Assembly (NCBI GenBank): GCA_030248295.1
Contig: JASANH010000419.1
Coordinates: 186,001-250,000, forward strand
DNA: 64,000 nt
Source of the DNA: Mesodorylaimus sp. YZB2_4
Lineage: Eukaryota; Nematoda; Enoplea; Dorylaimida; Dorylaimidae
Reading direction: 5' to 3'
Below the pieces are notes generated by a model. That model did not search any database and had not been told where the DNA came from. It was given only the letters and a program-made list of their open reading frames with translations. Numbering within the stretch: the first letter of the stretch is position 1; the number at the start of each line of letters is the position of its first letter. A program made the position numbers and the translations under genes. Positions 11,306 to 23,176 of the stretch are shown here, piece after piece.

Positions 11306-12283
11306 GTATGTAGCCATTTGCGCCACTGCCAGCTGCGCCATTCCCAATTGCGCTAAGTCCTATTTGCGCTATTCCCAATTGCGACATTGCTCAATTGCGC
11401 CGGATCCCACATGCGCCATTCCCGTATGGGTCGTTCCCACCCATATGCGCCTATTTTACCATAAGCAGTTGGTCTTTGTTATTCAAAAACTGGAGCTTGT
11501 CTTTGAACATTCTTGCAAGAAAGCGTCAACGAAAAACCCCAGATGAAACTGAAACTAGAAAGACATGGGACTTGCGGTCGTTGGAACCCCGCCGTTATCA
11601 AATTTGTTTTTGCAGTGTCGAAAGACGTCGAAGATTTATGTCCGCAATAACATCCAGCTTGAACTAAGGCCCAACGATAAGGGTCAAAATTTTGAATTGG
11701 AAAGCTCAAGCCGGCCCTGAGAGAAACCCTGTCCGTGATGATCGATACAAATCCGATCTGACGTGCAACAATAAAAGCGGCTGAGGTGGTCAAGCATTCG
11801 CACCCCTCCGTATCGCTTGGGACGCTGGACTCGTCCTGGGTTAAATTCCCACTGAAGGAGCTCAGTTGGCGACCTAGCTATCCTGTAGATAAACTTGCTG
11901 ACCTTGCACGCCAGGCCGTGAGTGCCTCACCCGGCACCTTCGAGGTGCTCCGAGTGGAGAGACGGAAGCCAAACGAGGAGACAGTCTCAACTATCGAACA
12001 CCGACAGGGTTCAAAGCCCATCCGCTATCGTGCGAGGATGTCGGTGTCCAGTCGAGGATGCCTTCGCCCCTTCATCACGTGTCAATCCAGTTTGAAACTG
12101 GCTCGCCGAAATGCCGCTAATGGAAATAGCGCAAGTGCAAACGGCGCATCTGAGGCACAGCGAAAGTGAGAACGGCGGAACTAGGTGATGATGCAGTCGG
12201 GAAACGGCGCGATTGGGATCGCCGAAATTGTAACAGCGCAATTTGAAAAAGCGCAGCTGGGAACGGCGCAATTGGCTCACATC
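11306..12283. mobile_element. Foldback DNA transposon (MULE-like) with 10-bp target duplication
   Basis: A 978-bp element bounded by the perfect 10-bp direct repeat TGGCACGTTA (11296-11305 and 12284-12293). Its termini are inverted repeats: GTATGTAGCCATTTGCGCC on the left, and GATGTGAGCCAATTGCGCC reading inward from the right. Both arms consist of degenerate tandem copies of a roughly 15-bp word (ttgcgccattcccaa on the left, ttgggaacggcgcaa on the right). A 9-10 bp duplication and long arms fit Mutator-like foldback elements. No transposase frame is seen. A SINE family A copy lies inside. Confidence 0.85.
11800..12090 (+). repeat. SINE family A copy nested in the foldback element
   Basis: Shares with the 57.2 kb and 14.4 kb copies the ordered landmarks gaggtgctccgagtggaga, aggagacagtctc, gttcaaagccca and gtcggtgtccagtc. 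The tRNA-like head is degraded. It lies inside the 11306-12283 element, so one inserted into or was captured by the other. Confidence 0.65.
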
Positions 12284-12293
12284 TGGCACGTTA

Positions 12294-13201
12294 TCTACAG
12301 CGCCAAATGCCCACGACATTCTACCAGAAAAAAAACTAGAAATGCTTCAAGAAGAAAGCGCCGCAATGACGCGTCTCAGTGGGATCGCCCGAGAGGCTCT
12401 CGCAGTATTCGGCAAGGAGGTGGCAAAACTTACGGATATCTAACTCCAGTAGACGCCCAGAATTCCGTCAGCATTTTGTGGTTCCGACTGATGATCGGGA
12501 GTCGAATGGAATTATTATATTTGTATATGCTACATTTATATCCTATACGTCATGTCAATCACCTTGATTAGAAATAACTGCTTTGATTAGAATGACACTA
12601 ATAGTCACGTGGCCAATTCGTAGTACAGTTTGCACTGCCTCATGATATAACGAAACCTAATACCGAGCAACTAGAGTGCGGTGATCTGCTCCGGCTCGCT
12701 CAAAGCCATCAAAGCATCTCAAAGCTGTCAACGTTTATAGTTCAACAGACAGATGAGGGATCATTCAGGCAGGATTTCCACTCCAGAGGGACGTACTGTA
12801 TTTTGAGGGCGGACAAACGATTATTGTATCTAGTTCCGACAACTCATTCTGACAGGTCGCCCAGACAAGGCAACTGCGCTATTTTACATCATGAAATATA
12901 TTTTGCCTGAACTGAAATGAAAAACGTGAGCTACTGCACAAATGGTGCCATAACAATGTTTTCGCTACATTGCAAATGAAGATAGAGGAGGCCTCGTTAA
13001 TGTGCCATTTCACGTTGAAAACAAGTTTTGGCAACTGGCTGATCTGCCATGAATGGCTATCTCGCCTATTTAGGTCTGGTGGCAATTCAAACCGTTTGAA
13101 TTCGTGGAACGGCTATGACGGTTCGTTATTACAAGCTTTTTCGCAGTACTACAATAAAATTCCTTTCCCTACCCTATAGTAAATTTGGAAAAGGTTCTGC
13201 G
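12294..13201. other. Upstream region of the Orai gene
   Basis: No separate gene. The pyrimidine-rich tract ending in AG at about 13162-13182 looks like a splice acceptor, either for a spliced leader or an upstream exon of the Orai gene. Short frames here lack domain content. Confidence 0.4.
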
Positions 13202-14044
13202 ATGCCGTTTCTGATGAACAGCAGCGTCATGGACGACGATGATGTCGAAGAACAACAACCGCGCCAGAACTATGCCGTCTGGCATAAATTCCATATTAGT
13301 AAATCGAAATTAAAAAATTCCAGTCGCACTTCAGCTTTGTTGGCCGGGTTCGCCATGGTGGCATTGGTTGAATTCGACTTAAACGCCCCTGGACATACTG
13401 CTATTCCCGTGCACCCCTACATTCTGACCGCATTCGGCGTATGCACCACCTTATTGGTCAGTGTCCATTTACTGGCTTTGATGATGTCTGTCTGCGCTCT
13501 TCCCCATATGGACGCCGTCAGTGGTGCGACAGGGATACGACATTCGCCCCACGAGCAGTTACGAGGCACAGTCGAGTTGGCATGGATCTTCAGTACGGTC
13601 ATTGGCTTACTTCTATTCCTCGCCGAAGTAGGACTGATTTGCTGGATTAAATTCGCAGCTATCCAATTGCATGTAGCCAGTTATGCAACGTCCGCCGTCC
13701 TGATTCCTGTTTTTGTGCTGTTCTTATTATTTACTCGTCGATTCTATCGATTACTCTATAAACACAAACGAAGCTTAGTCGATCAGAGTATGAACGAGTT
13801 GCATAAATCTTACGAAAACCTGACTAAATGCCCGAGTTTCCTCAATAATGCTGCGATTCTGAGTGGAAAAGTGGATGACACTACGAAATCATTTCTGCAT
13901 TGGCAAGACGCCATTTCTTCGAATATTACGGTTAGTCAACAAAATTTGAATAATTCACTGAAAGGAGCACTCACAATTCCAATGATTACCGTAATGGATC
14001 CCCGTAGTGGAAGAACAACGCCCGTGACGCCTGCCAACGTATGA
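13202..14044 (+). CDS. orai: Orai-type store-operated calcium channel (CRAC pore subunit)
   Basis: A 280-residue protein from the ATG at 13202. I chose this start because a splice-acceptor-like tract ends about 20 bases upstream; the frame itself opens earlier at 13115. Four membrane segments are visible. TM1 carries the Orai signature SSRTSALLAGFAMVALVE: Arg42 and Glu57 align with human ORAI1 R91 (gating) and E106 (selectivity filter), with identical spacing. TM2 reads LVSVHLLALMMSVC, the loop has the conserved SPHEQL, and TM3 reads ELAWIFSTVIGLLLFLAEV with Glu142 equal to E190. The C-terminal helix (SMNELHKSYENL) occupies the STIM-binding position. Orai forms a hexameric plasma-membrane channel opened by ER STIM when calcium stores empty. 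The coding part is intronless. All key pore residues are present, so it is probably functional. Confidence 0.95.
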   Translation: MPFLMNSSVMDDDDVEEQQPRQNYAVWHKFHISKSKLKNSSRTSALLAGFAMVALVEFDLNAPGHTAIPVHPYILTAFGVCTTLLVSVHLLALMMSVCALPHMDAVSGATGIRHSPHEQLRGTVELAWIFSTVIGLLLFLAEVGLICWIKFAAIQLHVASYATSAVLIPVFVLFLLFTRRFYRLLYKHKRSLVDQSMNELHKSYENLTKCPSFLNNAAILSGKVDDTTKSFLHWQDAISSNITVSQQNLNNSLKGALTIPMITVMDPRSGRTTPVTPANV

Positions 14045-14439
14045 AGACGCTGATGTGATATGACTTTTACGTAGTTTTTGCCTTTTTCGATGAAATCGGG
14101 TAGAGTTCGAATTTACTGTGGATACTCATTTTTCACCATTGTATGACATATTTGGTTATAGCTCTGATTTTATGATATTCGGATGAAACAATATACAGCA
14201 ATACTGATGTCCCATATGTGCAATGACGTTACCGTGATAAGCAAACTGTCATGCTTGACGGATACGAGGAGGGTAAAACGGCCGTTTGAATAATAGCGTA
14301 TGCTCTTCCTCACACTAGCCACAGGAACTAACCGACAGTATACTGAATATGTGCTCAGCGTGGGTCTTTGGTGTGACTGCCCGATCGTAGGTTTGACTTG
14401 AATGCCCAAAGTGTAGTTATTTGGCTGCCTGTCGGATCA
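14045..14439. other. Orai 3' flank
   Basis: Presumed 3' UTR and intergenic DNA. No further feature recognised before the SINE composite. Confidence 0.4.
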
Positions 14440-15197
14440 TTACCATTTTTGTAGGTTAGGGCCCATGCCGCCCATATTCTCCACGTGACTTTCAACCCGT
14501 TTTTGCCTCTAGCCGGCCAGCAGTCAAACCGGTCTCTGTATAAGCAGGTCTGTGCGGGGATCAGCACACACAGCAGCGTCCCTCTGCGCGTCTCTACTAA
14601 GAGCACCTCCAAGCAAGGGCATCCTGGACTGGACACTTGGACGATGGCGGGTGGGCTGTGGGCTTTGAACCCTGTCCGCGTGCTACAGCCGAGACTGTCA
14701 CCTCGTTTGGCCTCCGTCTCTCCACTCGGAGCACCTCTAGGGCATAGCACCCACGGCCTGGCGTGCAAGGTCAGCGAGGGCTTATGGTTCTCAAACATAC
14801 CTCCATCACCGGGGATCGAACTTGGGACAAGTTCAGCCACTCGCTTTCAAGCAGTACGGAGAGACGAATGCCGAACCGCTGCACCACCGCGGCCGCGTGT
14901 CTTGATAATGCGAGAACGGAGGGTCCTTCCCAGCTGGCGTGCGAGGAGGCTTCCTGATTCTCTACTCGCTCGGCGTCCGCCACTTGACGGTACTGTCTGG
15001 GTATGTCGCCCAGAGCCAGGTGTGCAAGGCAAGCGACAGAGTTACTAAATGGACATTAAAGACCAGCGCCCACTCTGAGAACGGGCTTACTAAGCTATCG
15101 TTCTCAGTTGGATCAGAATTGCGGCCTCCTGGTCAGGGTTGCTGGCCCAATCGATGCGGGACCAACGCCTTGACCAACTGAGTCACCGCGGCTCTTG
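14440..15197 (-). repeat. Composite SINE: family B unit followed by family A unit
   Basis: Read on the minus strand, a family B head starts at about 15197 (gccgcggtgactcagttggt, an A box). It runs to about 14940 and is followed directly by a family A unit. The A unit has the head gcggtggtgcagcggttcgg and a consensus B box GTTCGATCCCCGG (14815-14830), and its tail reaches about 14440. Open frames of up to 187 codons overlap the block on both strands but show only repeat sequence. The same B-then-A order is found at 36.2-37.0 kb, so the pair probably mobilised as one unit. Confidence 0.75.
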
Positions 15198-15867
15198 TCA
15201 AGTCTGCACCTACTCGAGTGCACGTTCCACTGTTTCAGGTGTCAGTAAAGCATGATTGTGTCCCTCGAATATTTTTCCCACCTCGGACTTGAAATGGTAA
15301 TTTTCAGTGTCATGCACAACCGCTGTAACTCACCACCCAATTCCACAGAGACGCTTATCGTTGGTCTCATTGGACCACACTGTTAGCCACTGCCACTGCA
15401 TGTTACTAACGTTGGCATCATAGGCAAATCACACTCAAAATATGGCTAGCAATATTTAGTGGCGCACATGAAATTTCATTAAATTCAGAGCCCAGAAGAC
15501 TTTTTTGAGGGGCAATTGTCTCAGTCCTAAAAGGGCTTTGACGAAAGGCACAATCGAGCACCTACAACAGTGAGAGATGGACGCAATGAGCTCATTTGTG
15601 GGAGCTGCACATATGGACATCAGATCTCAAGGGTGGGGAAAGGATTGGTTGAAAGACTGGGTTTCTGATTGCAACTGATAACCTTGGGGCAAGGTTTGGT
15701 TCAACCTTCACATTTCAAAACTACCTTACCTAACGTTAAAAGCATAACTTGAAGCTACGCATGGTTTGGTTGGTACCCACTTGTGTCCTCCTCGGATTAA
15801 GTGGGGTATGAGAAGTTTGCTTGCGGATGGATCATCAAACAAAACATATGCAAATTATCATTGAGTT
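15198..15867. other. Gene-less stretch
   Basis: Nothing recognised. It contains the downstream flank of the minus-strand kinase gene. Confidence 0.4.
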
Positions 15868-17137
15868 CTACCATCCCAAAATTTGAACAGCATCCTGAAA
15901 CATGGAAACACTGTCAGTAATGCCTCTTAGCGTAGCTTCCTTTTTTTCCTCCTCTGTTCCATTCATTTTGGAAAGAAAAAATTGTTGTAAGCTCAGACAA
16001 CAGAGATACAACAGACCTAGGAAAGAATGCATGTCGTCGAATGCCTTAGTCACATTCTCCAAAGTTACACGATCCTGCTCATTTTTAACTTTGTCGTTAA
16101 AAAGCTGAAAAGAAATTTATATTTTAGCCTTCCTTTGATCCCTCAAATTATCGCCATGCTTACCTGAACATAGCGTTGTAAAAAAGCTTTTTTCTTTTCC
16201 CTTCTGCCCTTGGTCGACATGCACACGCAGAAAACCCGGACCAAATCCTCGATTCCACACCCCTGATGAGCTACTTGCCAATCGATCAGTGCTAGCAGCC
16301 GATCGCCAGCCTCGTCGGCGGTCTTCCGTTCCAAGATCATATTCATGGTGTGCACATCGCCATGAACGAAGACCACTGGAAGGACATACCTTGCGCGGGG
16401 ATCGCTGCCATAGATTTCCATATATTTCTCCGTTGTGATCAACTGATCGAACTTGGTTTTGTCTACTTTCTCGAAGATGTGCGGATAAGCTTTTGCCGAG
16501 GCCTCGTAGTAATTTAGGAGCATGACTACGAAGCCTGCTAAAGCGCGGCATCCTGACACGGGTGGAATGTCCTTACGCCAATTTAGGTCCGCATTGCGCG
16601 ACCAAGCGTGGGTGCTTGACAATATATCCAGCAGGTGATCCAAATGTGCATCGCTCATGCGAAGGCCGAATGTACGCATTCCCAACACAACGCCGTAATT
16701 GCTTAAGTCTTCCAAAATCAAAACTCCCGCCTCTTCCTCTCCGCTTCGCACAGCAGCGTAGCATGTGGGCATTGGCACCACATCGTTGAGACCTTGCAAT
16801 TGATACGCGGAACATTCGGTATTGTGCGCTTGGCCAATACTCTCCAGCAAACCATCCAAGGTTTCCTTCGGCATCGAAGTAAACACGTAGGCTAGTTTCG
16901 TACTGTACTTCCAATCACTTTGATAATGACCGCTTTGGGCAAGTTTGAAGCATTAGTTTGTGGGGACCATTCCAATTTGGCGCGTAGAATTTTTGATGTA
17001 AATCCTTCACTCTCGCCGACTACTTCTGCTTCGACTTTAACCAACTGATGACCGTTCAGTTCGAGTTTCGAGTAATTTCTAATAAACTGCTCAATTTTGC
17101 GGCCAGTCAAAAAAGTTTCGCACAGAGGAGAATCCAT
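15868..17137 (-). pseudogene. Choline-kinase-like (DUF1679/EcKinase-type) gene with one frameshift
   Basis: Exon 1 runs 17137-16164 and exon 2 16104-15868, separated by a 59-bp GT-AG intron at the phase-0 position shared by all paralogues in this window. The N-terminal part (MDSPLCETFLTG... KAVIIKVIGS) runs into a TAG, while the family sequence resumes in another frame at about 16905-16890 (KLAYVFTSMPKE). A single-base indel therefore separates the nucleotide-binding part from the rest. Downstream, the APH/choline-kinase motifs are intact: AGVLILEDLSNYG (hinge), VFVHGDVHTMNM (catalytic loop with Asp and Asn) and LLALIDWQVAHQG (metal-binding Asp). The last exon starts LFNDKV, as in the others. 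If the indel is a sequencing error this would be a full-length gene of about 400 residues. Its orientation is opposite to the rest of the array. Confidence 0.8.
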
Positions 17138-18219
17138 CGGACAATGCTTCTATAGCGTTTCTGTCACGACGCTCGCGACCGATGAGTTTTGAGATGACTG
17201 AAACTTATTCAACGTACCGAACATGTACGTACCTCAACATGCCTGCCTGCCTATAGGTGCTGTACAGCTCTTAGGTGCATCGAGAAACTGGTACCTATCT
17301 ATCTGACGTAATTGGTGCACCGAATTTGTACTTTGCTGCTCTGACAATGAGCATTAATGCCTAGCCAAATGCTGGAGAATTCCACCGTAGCATTTCGAAA
17401 AATTAGGCATGGCACTAGCTAATAAATTTCCATGGTGCTTCCACAGTACATGCTTGTCACTGTCTTGTCTGAGAGGACGGTCGCCTTTGTCTGTAGTCCT
17501 GGTAAAACAGAGGAATACCAGAAACATTAGAGCATACTGGAGTCTCTAACTGCAGATCACTTCTAGTATAATATTTGGGATGTTCTTGAGGAAGTGGAGG
17601 GTGCACGAAACGAAGCGGTGAGTACTGTAAATGACTCTATTCAATTCCGTTCCGTTCCATGCTTCCGCTTTCGAAACAGTTGTGCATTTCCGCGCTGATT
17701 TCCCTGATAAGCTGGTTCCATATTGACCCATTCGCGTCGGCGCTGTATCCCAGGTTCCCTCACCAGGTGGCGCTGCGCCGCGAGTCTTCTAGAGCCGATA
17801 TCTGCTGCAGGCGCCATGCATATATTCCATATCTGTTCCTTGCGTCTTGATCAGCTCTTCCAGATATTCTCACAATCTTTTTTTTTGCGTTTTCTTGTTT
17901 ATCCACACATATGTTAGACTTCTATATACGACTTCTCAAAGTTCCACCAGAGAAGCTGTATGAGAAGGTTTATGGTACAGTTTTTTTAGAAACTGCTGGT
18001 ACAGTGCTTGTACCATGTATATTGCTTCACCTATTGACATAGGGAGGGGATTCAATTCTGCATTGTCCCTGTTACTCGTATCTATCATTTTTGACATTCC
18101 AAGATTTCCTTTTGTCTCGTTTAAGTACCCTTGTCCAACGATAAGTGCAATCAAAAGTTTGCTTTCTCTTGGAGGACTGGTTCTGGGTGGGCCAAGAACA
18201 GCTCGCCTGGCCTCCAATG
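17138..18219. other. Gene-less stretch upstream of the minus-strand kinase
   Basis: No gene recognised. It should include the promoter of the minus-strand kinase gene. Confidence 0.4.
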
Positions 18220-18221
18220 TA

Positions 18222-19340
18222 CAGGGTTGGCAATAAAGGTCCGCGGGTTTTCAACTCCAATAATTCACGGGCTTTAAAAATTTAAAAGCGATACTTGAGC
18301 ATCGCATAGTACGCAGGGTGGGACTTTGTTTTTTTTTAACAAAATTTTACACTGTCCACAATTTTGGAATATTGCGCGTTTATTGACTTGAAACCTACGT
18401 CAATAAGGATTTTGTCGGCTAAAACGCGCGAACAGCCCATTATATCCCAGTGTGAGTGGTGGGTGTCGCGCTGTCTCGCAGGCACTGCAAGTTGACAGAA
18501 ATCGGTCAAACCTCTGAAGCGCGCTAGATTTGAGGCGCTGTTTGCGAGGGATGGTAAACAATTAGAAACCCTGGTGCAACAGGTTGGTTTGTGTTTCTAG
18601 CCGTAGCCTCGTATTCTTTCAGTGGCAATCGTTTCGGCAGATTTCTAATAACCAGCATGGACCTAAGAACTGACAGGGATTCTAGGGAAGCTGTTTGGGT
18701 TACTGTTCATGACTATGTGGTAGACACCACTTATTGCAGCAAAAGACACAAATACGGCACTGAATATTTGCAACTGATACGACGTTGATCTCTGCTGCAT
18801 GCATTGTGTAACATGTTTGGTGGAATGCATAGCAACATTCGGCAGAACTGCGACTTATCACTCTGTCCGCGATGTTATCATAGTGCTGGAGAAAAACCAG
18901 TAGGATTTGTAACAAGATTAGGGGCGTCATCCTGCTGGAAACAATAATTCCTGCAAGCTATTCAGTTCAGCCGCCGTTGGAATAACGCGTTTCGTTAGGG
19001 AAGGGCTAATCGCAGGAACAGGAACGATCCTGCATGTTCCTGCCTTTAAACCCCGTTCCTGCGCGCAAGATCGTTCCTGCTCCTGCAATTAGTTCCTCCC
19101 GCTTCGTTATTTATCACTGGGCTGTTCGCGCCTATCAGCAGGCATAATCCACATTGATGTAGGTTTCAAGTCGATGAACGCGCAAAATTTGCAAATTTGG
19201 ACAGAGAAATTTTTTAAAATTTTGTCAAAAACCAAAATCCCGCTCTGCATACTATGCTTTGCACAAGTATCGCTTTTAAATTCTTAAAAACGCGCGAATT
19301 ATTTGAGTTGAAAATTCGCGGGCCTTTATTGCCAACCCTG
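18222..19340. mobile_element. Tc1/mariner-type MITE with TA duplication and ~230-bp inverted repeats
   Basis: A 1119-bp element flanked by TA on both sides (18220-18221, 19341-19342). The first 18 terminal bases, CAGGGTTGGCAATAAAGG, are identical at the two ends. Similarity then continues in inverted orientation for roughly 230 bp, through the TTGAAACC(T/C)ACGTCAAT-like and CGCGAACAGCCCA landmarks. CAG termini and a TA target site are the hallmark of Tc1/mariner elements. No transposase DDE domain is readable inside, so it is non-autonomous. Confidence 0.88.
19007..19092. repeat. Small inverted repeat of GGAACAGGAACG words
   Basis: Arms of about 24 bp (ctaatcgcaggaacaggaac and its reverse complement near 19068-19092) with further ttcctgc words in the loop. 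The block sits inside the mariner-type element and looks like a nested mini-element or internal hairpin. Confidence 0.6.
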
Positions 19341-19342
19341 TA

Positions 19343-21778
19343 TGAGAGCAGGTGTAGATAGCTTCTATGGTTTTTTGACGCACCAGAACCAGTCTTCCAA
19401 GATTAAGAGAACCCGTCGTTTGAATGCAAATGAGGTAATTAATTAAACAGTAAGTGAGGCACATAAGTAAACAAGATTAGCGGAAACTATATGCAAACGG
19501 AAGAATCAAACAAATTTCATCGCTTCATCAAAGTTATTGTGGCATCGCTTGATGGCATACATCTTGCAAGCGCATTTAATATCATCAAAAGTCTGCCCTG
19601 ATTCTTTTGCAGCGATCCTGTTACTGTCTGACATATCCGTGACACTTTGAAAGATTCGAACACAATGTTAAGTGGCGAATAAGAAGCCGCATACTGGCAG
19701 CATATTTACGTAGTTTACAGTACCTAAAAGTACGCATAGCTAGGCTGTCAGATAGCAGAAAATCAAAATGACAGAGTTTTTGTCGTTCAGAACTTATTCG
19801 CTTGGTTGCTGCAACTTTTACTGTTCAGCAAGTACTGTATACCACACTTATTAGACGCATTATTTGAAGTACTCTTATATGCACCTACAGAGTATCGCCT
19901 ACAGCTAGACTCAATTTTGCTCGTTTTATAAGCCCGCTCGAACAGTCTGATGACTGCGTATTCGCAGCGTTGCTATTGGCGTGGGTGCATCTTGCCTCGT
20001 CACTGGCCTGTCGTTGCAATTACCGACACTCAACCAAGTGACACCAGCCGAATGAAAAATCCGGGCTCCTTCGTCCACCCACGAGGCCCTCAACAAAGCG
20101 AATTCTGCCGACGTTTAGTATAAACCGATCGGATGTCAAGTCAAGAGATTTTCAAAGTCAAATAATCACTTATATTTGGTCATTATCGTCCTTGTGGATT
20201 TCATCGGCTCCCTACCTAGCTCGGGTCCCAATTGGCCTGGTTGATTAGGTGTTTGCTTCTCGCCAGGCGCCCAGTTACCAGCGAGTGTTTAGCCCGCGTC
20301 AGAAAATCTGTTTAATGTGTCTATAATGTGTAATGTATCCCTTCTTACTTGAGCGGGTGTACCTGTGTTTAGTGATGTGCTAAATTATGAACACGAATTC
20401 GCTTCTTGTCGAAGCAGTCAAGTGTTCCAGCTGCTGCAGTTGACGCTGTTGTTGATCGATAGTTTTTTAAGCTTGAAAGATATCCTGCCAGTCCATGACA
20501 GCTGAGGTCTGTAAAAAAGGTTGCAGGAACTTATGCACTCACCACCCAGACAGTTGTGCGGAGTGCAAACTGGTAATGGATGGCGCCTTTCTGTAGGCCT
20601 GCTTTAGCCAGTACTGTACTTGGGTTGATGACAGATTTCTAAGGAGTGACTAATCGATGATATACGAAAGTCCCGGGCTTGAAGAGGGCATTGTTCTACT
20701 AATTATCAGACTAAACTGTGATAGTCACGGGAAAACACTTTAAACTGACTATTCTGAGCTCTTAGGACATGAACTAGGCCCGCATGGGTCCGCTTTTAGA
20801 GGTTATAAAGACTTATTGTAATTGTTCTTTTTAAACTGATGAATTATTCACCTTAGCTAATATTCCAACTATAATTTTATTCAAATGTTCGAATTCGGCC
20901 GCACCCTCTACGTATAGAGGAGCCAGAAGCCAGGAGACTGACTGTACTTGTCACTATGGGCCTCGTATGAACTGCATATTACCTGATCAAAGACCTAACA
21001 ATTTAAAACTGAGTGCAGTGCAGTAGAGAGAGTGCAAGACAAAGAATAAAGTAGCGTGACGAGCCTGCTTCTTATCACTTGTCGTAGTGTACTTCTTCAG
21101 CTCGCGATAGCTTTTTAACTCTTTCATGACTTTATTATGACAGCTCGACAAAAGCGTGCTCTCTTAAGCAACATACTCAAATACTTGTTTGTATTTTCTT
21201 CATTGGGAGAAACTGCAGACATAAAACTGGGGTGGATAGGCTTTACTCCTCTCGGCTTAAAAACGTACGCGCAAAAACAGACGTTTCCACCCGGGCTTCT
21301 TTCTTAGATACCAATGCGGCAATGATGTGCGCACTATGGGCGCACTAAAGGCACGAAGGAAAAACGCAATCTTTTTTGTATAACTGGTGCGCCAGCAAAG
21401 TGCATCCGGATAAAAGCATTTTGTCACGGCCATTAAACTGATGTGTTTTTGAGCAGAATATAAGTCGGCCAACTCTGTTCAGCACAGATTATCGCTTATC
21501 TATAGAACTGCCAACTCTGATTAAAATATCTGCCATCAAGTGCGTCAGGTTAGCGCTCACGCCCACGCCCTACATCCTCTGTTACGCCCTCAAAGTCGGA
21601 CATCCGGGACAAACGACCTCGTTTCAGTGCAAGGTCAAAACTAGCTCTGTCAAAGCCAGTCTAAACTTTCGAATATTTACGAGAAATATTGCACAGTAGT
21701 TCACAGTCAAGGCGTCAGATCTTTCTGCTTTCAGTGCCGCTCCCTTTTATATACTGTACATCTCCAAGTCCCGCGAAT
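19343..21778. other. Gene-less stretch upstream of intact kinase 1
   Basis: About 2.4 kb with no recognisable gene, RNA or transposon ends. Its last 200 bp should hold the promoter of the kinase at 21779. An acceptor-like tctttctgctttcag ends near 21733. Confidence 0.4.
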
Positions 21779-23176
21779 ATGGATGACCCATTATGCAACA
21801 CAGTGGTGACGGGTAAACAGCTGGAAGAGCTGCTTGTCAAGTCGTCGAAGCTTCATCTCAATGGTCATCGTTTGGTCGATGTAGAGGCCAAGAAAATTGG
21901 AGATGATCAAGGCTTCACCTCAACTGTTTTAAGAGCTTCACTCAAATGGTCTGATCCCGCGTCCGATTTGCCCAAGTCAATTATAGTAAAAGCGATCGGC
22001 AGCGACGCAATGAAAGATATGCTGACCCATGCGACTGAGGATCAGCTGGAGGCCATGTTCGAGCACATTCATACTGCTCATAATATCGAGTGCGCCGTTT
22101 ATGGCTTGAATGGCCTGCGGGATGTCGTCCCCATGCCCAGATGCTATGCCAGCTTGCGTAGTGGCAAGGACCAACCAGGTATCATCATCCTCCAGGATCT
22201 TAGCGATCACGGTCTAGTCTTACCTCTAAGCGCTTGGGGCACAGCGACTGAGGGCCAACTGGAAGAAATTCTTGGCGTTCTGAGCAGTGTTCACGCTTGG
22301 TCAGTGAACAATTCGGAATGGAAAAGGGCCATACCGCCACTGACCGAGCATAACGTTCTGGCACCATTTGTGGACACCATGGTGTCCATGTACCCAGAGT
22401 CCAAGAACAAGTATCCCGACCTGCTCGCTAAACTGGACGAATCCACGGTCAAGCAGCGTATCACAAAGGAAGCATTCGTAGAATTGTTCGGGTGCGACTC
22501 CAAGGTCAAGTACAACTTGCCACAGGTACTTGTGCACGGTGACATACACCTTATGAATATGATGTTCGAAAAGAACGAAGACGGGAGTGCGGGAGATCGG
22601 CTGATCGCCCTATTCGATTGGCAAGTATCCCACCGAGGCTGCGGGGTTGAAGATTTGATGCGGATTTTTATTCTTTGCGTATCGGCTGAGACGCGAAGGA
22701 AAGACGGGGACAATATTGTAAGACGTTATGTTGAGGTAAGTCACGAAGGCCAGCTGGCGGACGTAGATTATGATTCTCATATTCATGCAGGACAGAATTG
22801 TATCGGCTGTGCTCTAATGACCCTCTAATATTTTGTCAGCATCAGAAAATGCCAAGCCTTCTCCAAGATGGTCATTCTTTATTGGCACACCCGATAGTAC
22901 AGTACATCGAATATACTGTTTCCTCACTTTTTTCAGCTTTTTAACTCGAAAGTGAATGATCCAGAAAACCACATAAGATTTGAAGATATAAAGCGCGCTT
23001 TGAATGATATCTTCGCCTTTTTCACAGTCATGTGGACATGTGGTATCTTAATCTTCGATCAAATGAAGTCGTTGATGAAAAATCTGAATGAACAAGAGCA
23101 CGAAGCCATGGAAAAACGAATCATGCGTGACTATTATGAGAATATTAATGATTCTTTGGAAATTCTGAATTGGTAA
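21779..23176 (+). CDS. Choline-kinase-like (DUF1679/EcKinase-type) kinase 1, intact
   Basis: Exons 21779-22735 and 22937-23176 give 398 residues through a phase-0 GT-AG intron. The frame is open upstream but has no other ATG. The fold is that of aminoglycoside/choline kinases. Visible elements: Lys71 in SIIVKAIG (ATP), Glu104 in HNIECAVY, hinge GIIILQDLSDHG, catalytic loop VLVHGDIHLMNMMF (HGD 253-255, Asn260), metal Asp280 in ALFDWQVSHRG. The helical second exon begins LFNSKV and ends EILNW. All catalytic residues are present, and there is no signal peptide, so it is a cytosolic small-molecule kinase. Related EcKinases phosphorylate ecdysteroids or xenobiotics in insects; the nematode DUF1679 substrates are largely unknown, so no substrate is assigned. 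Confidence 0.9.

Noticed and set aside
14355..15048. Overlapping open frames of 161 and 187 codons on both strands
   Set aside because: They lie entirely within the composite SINE; their peptides mirror repeat sequence also present at 36 and 57 kb.
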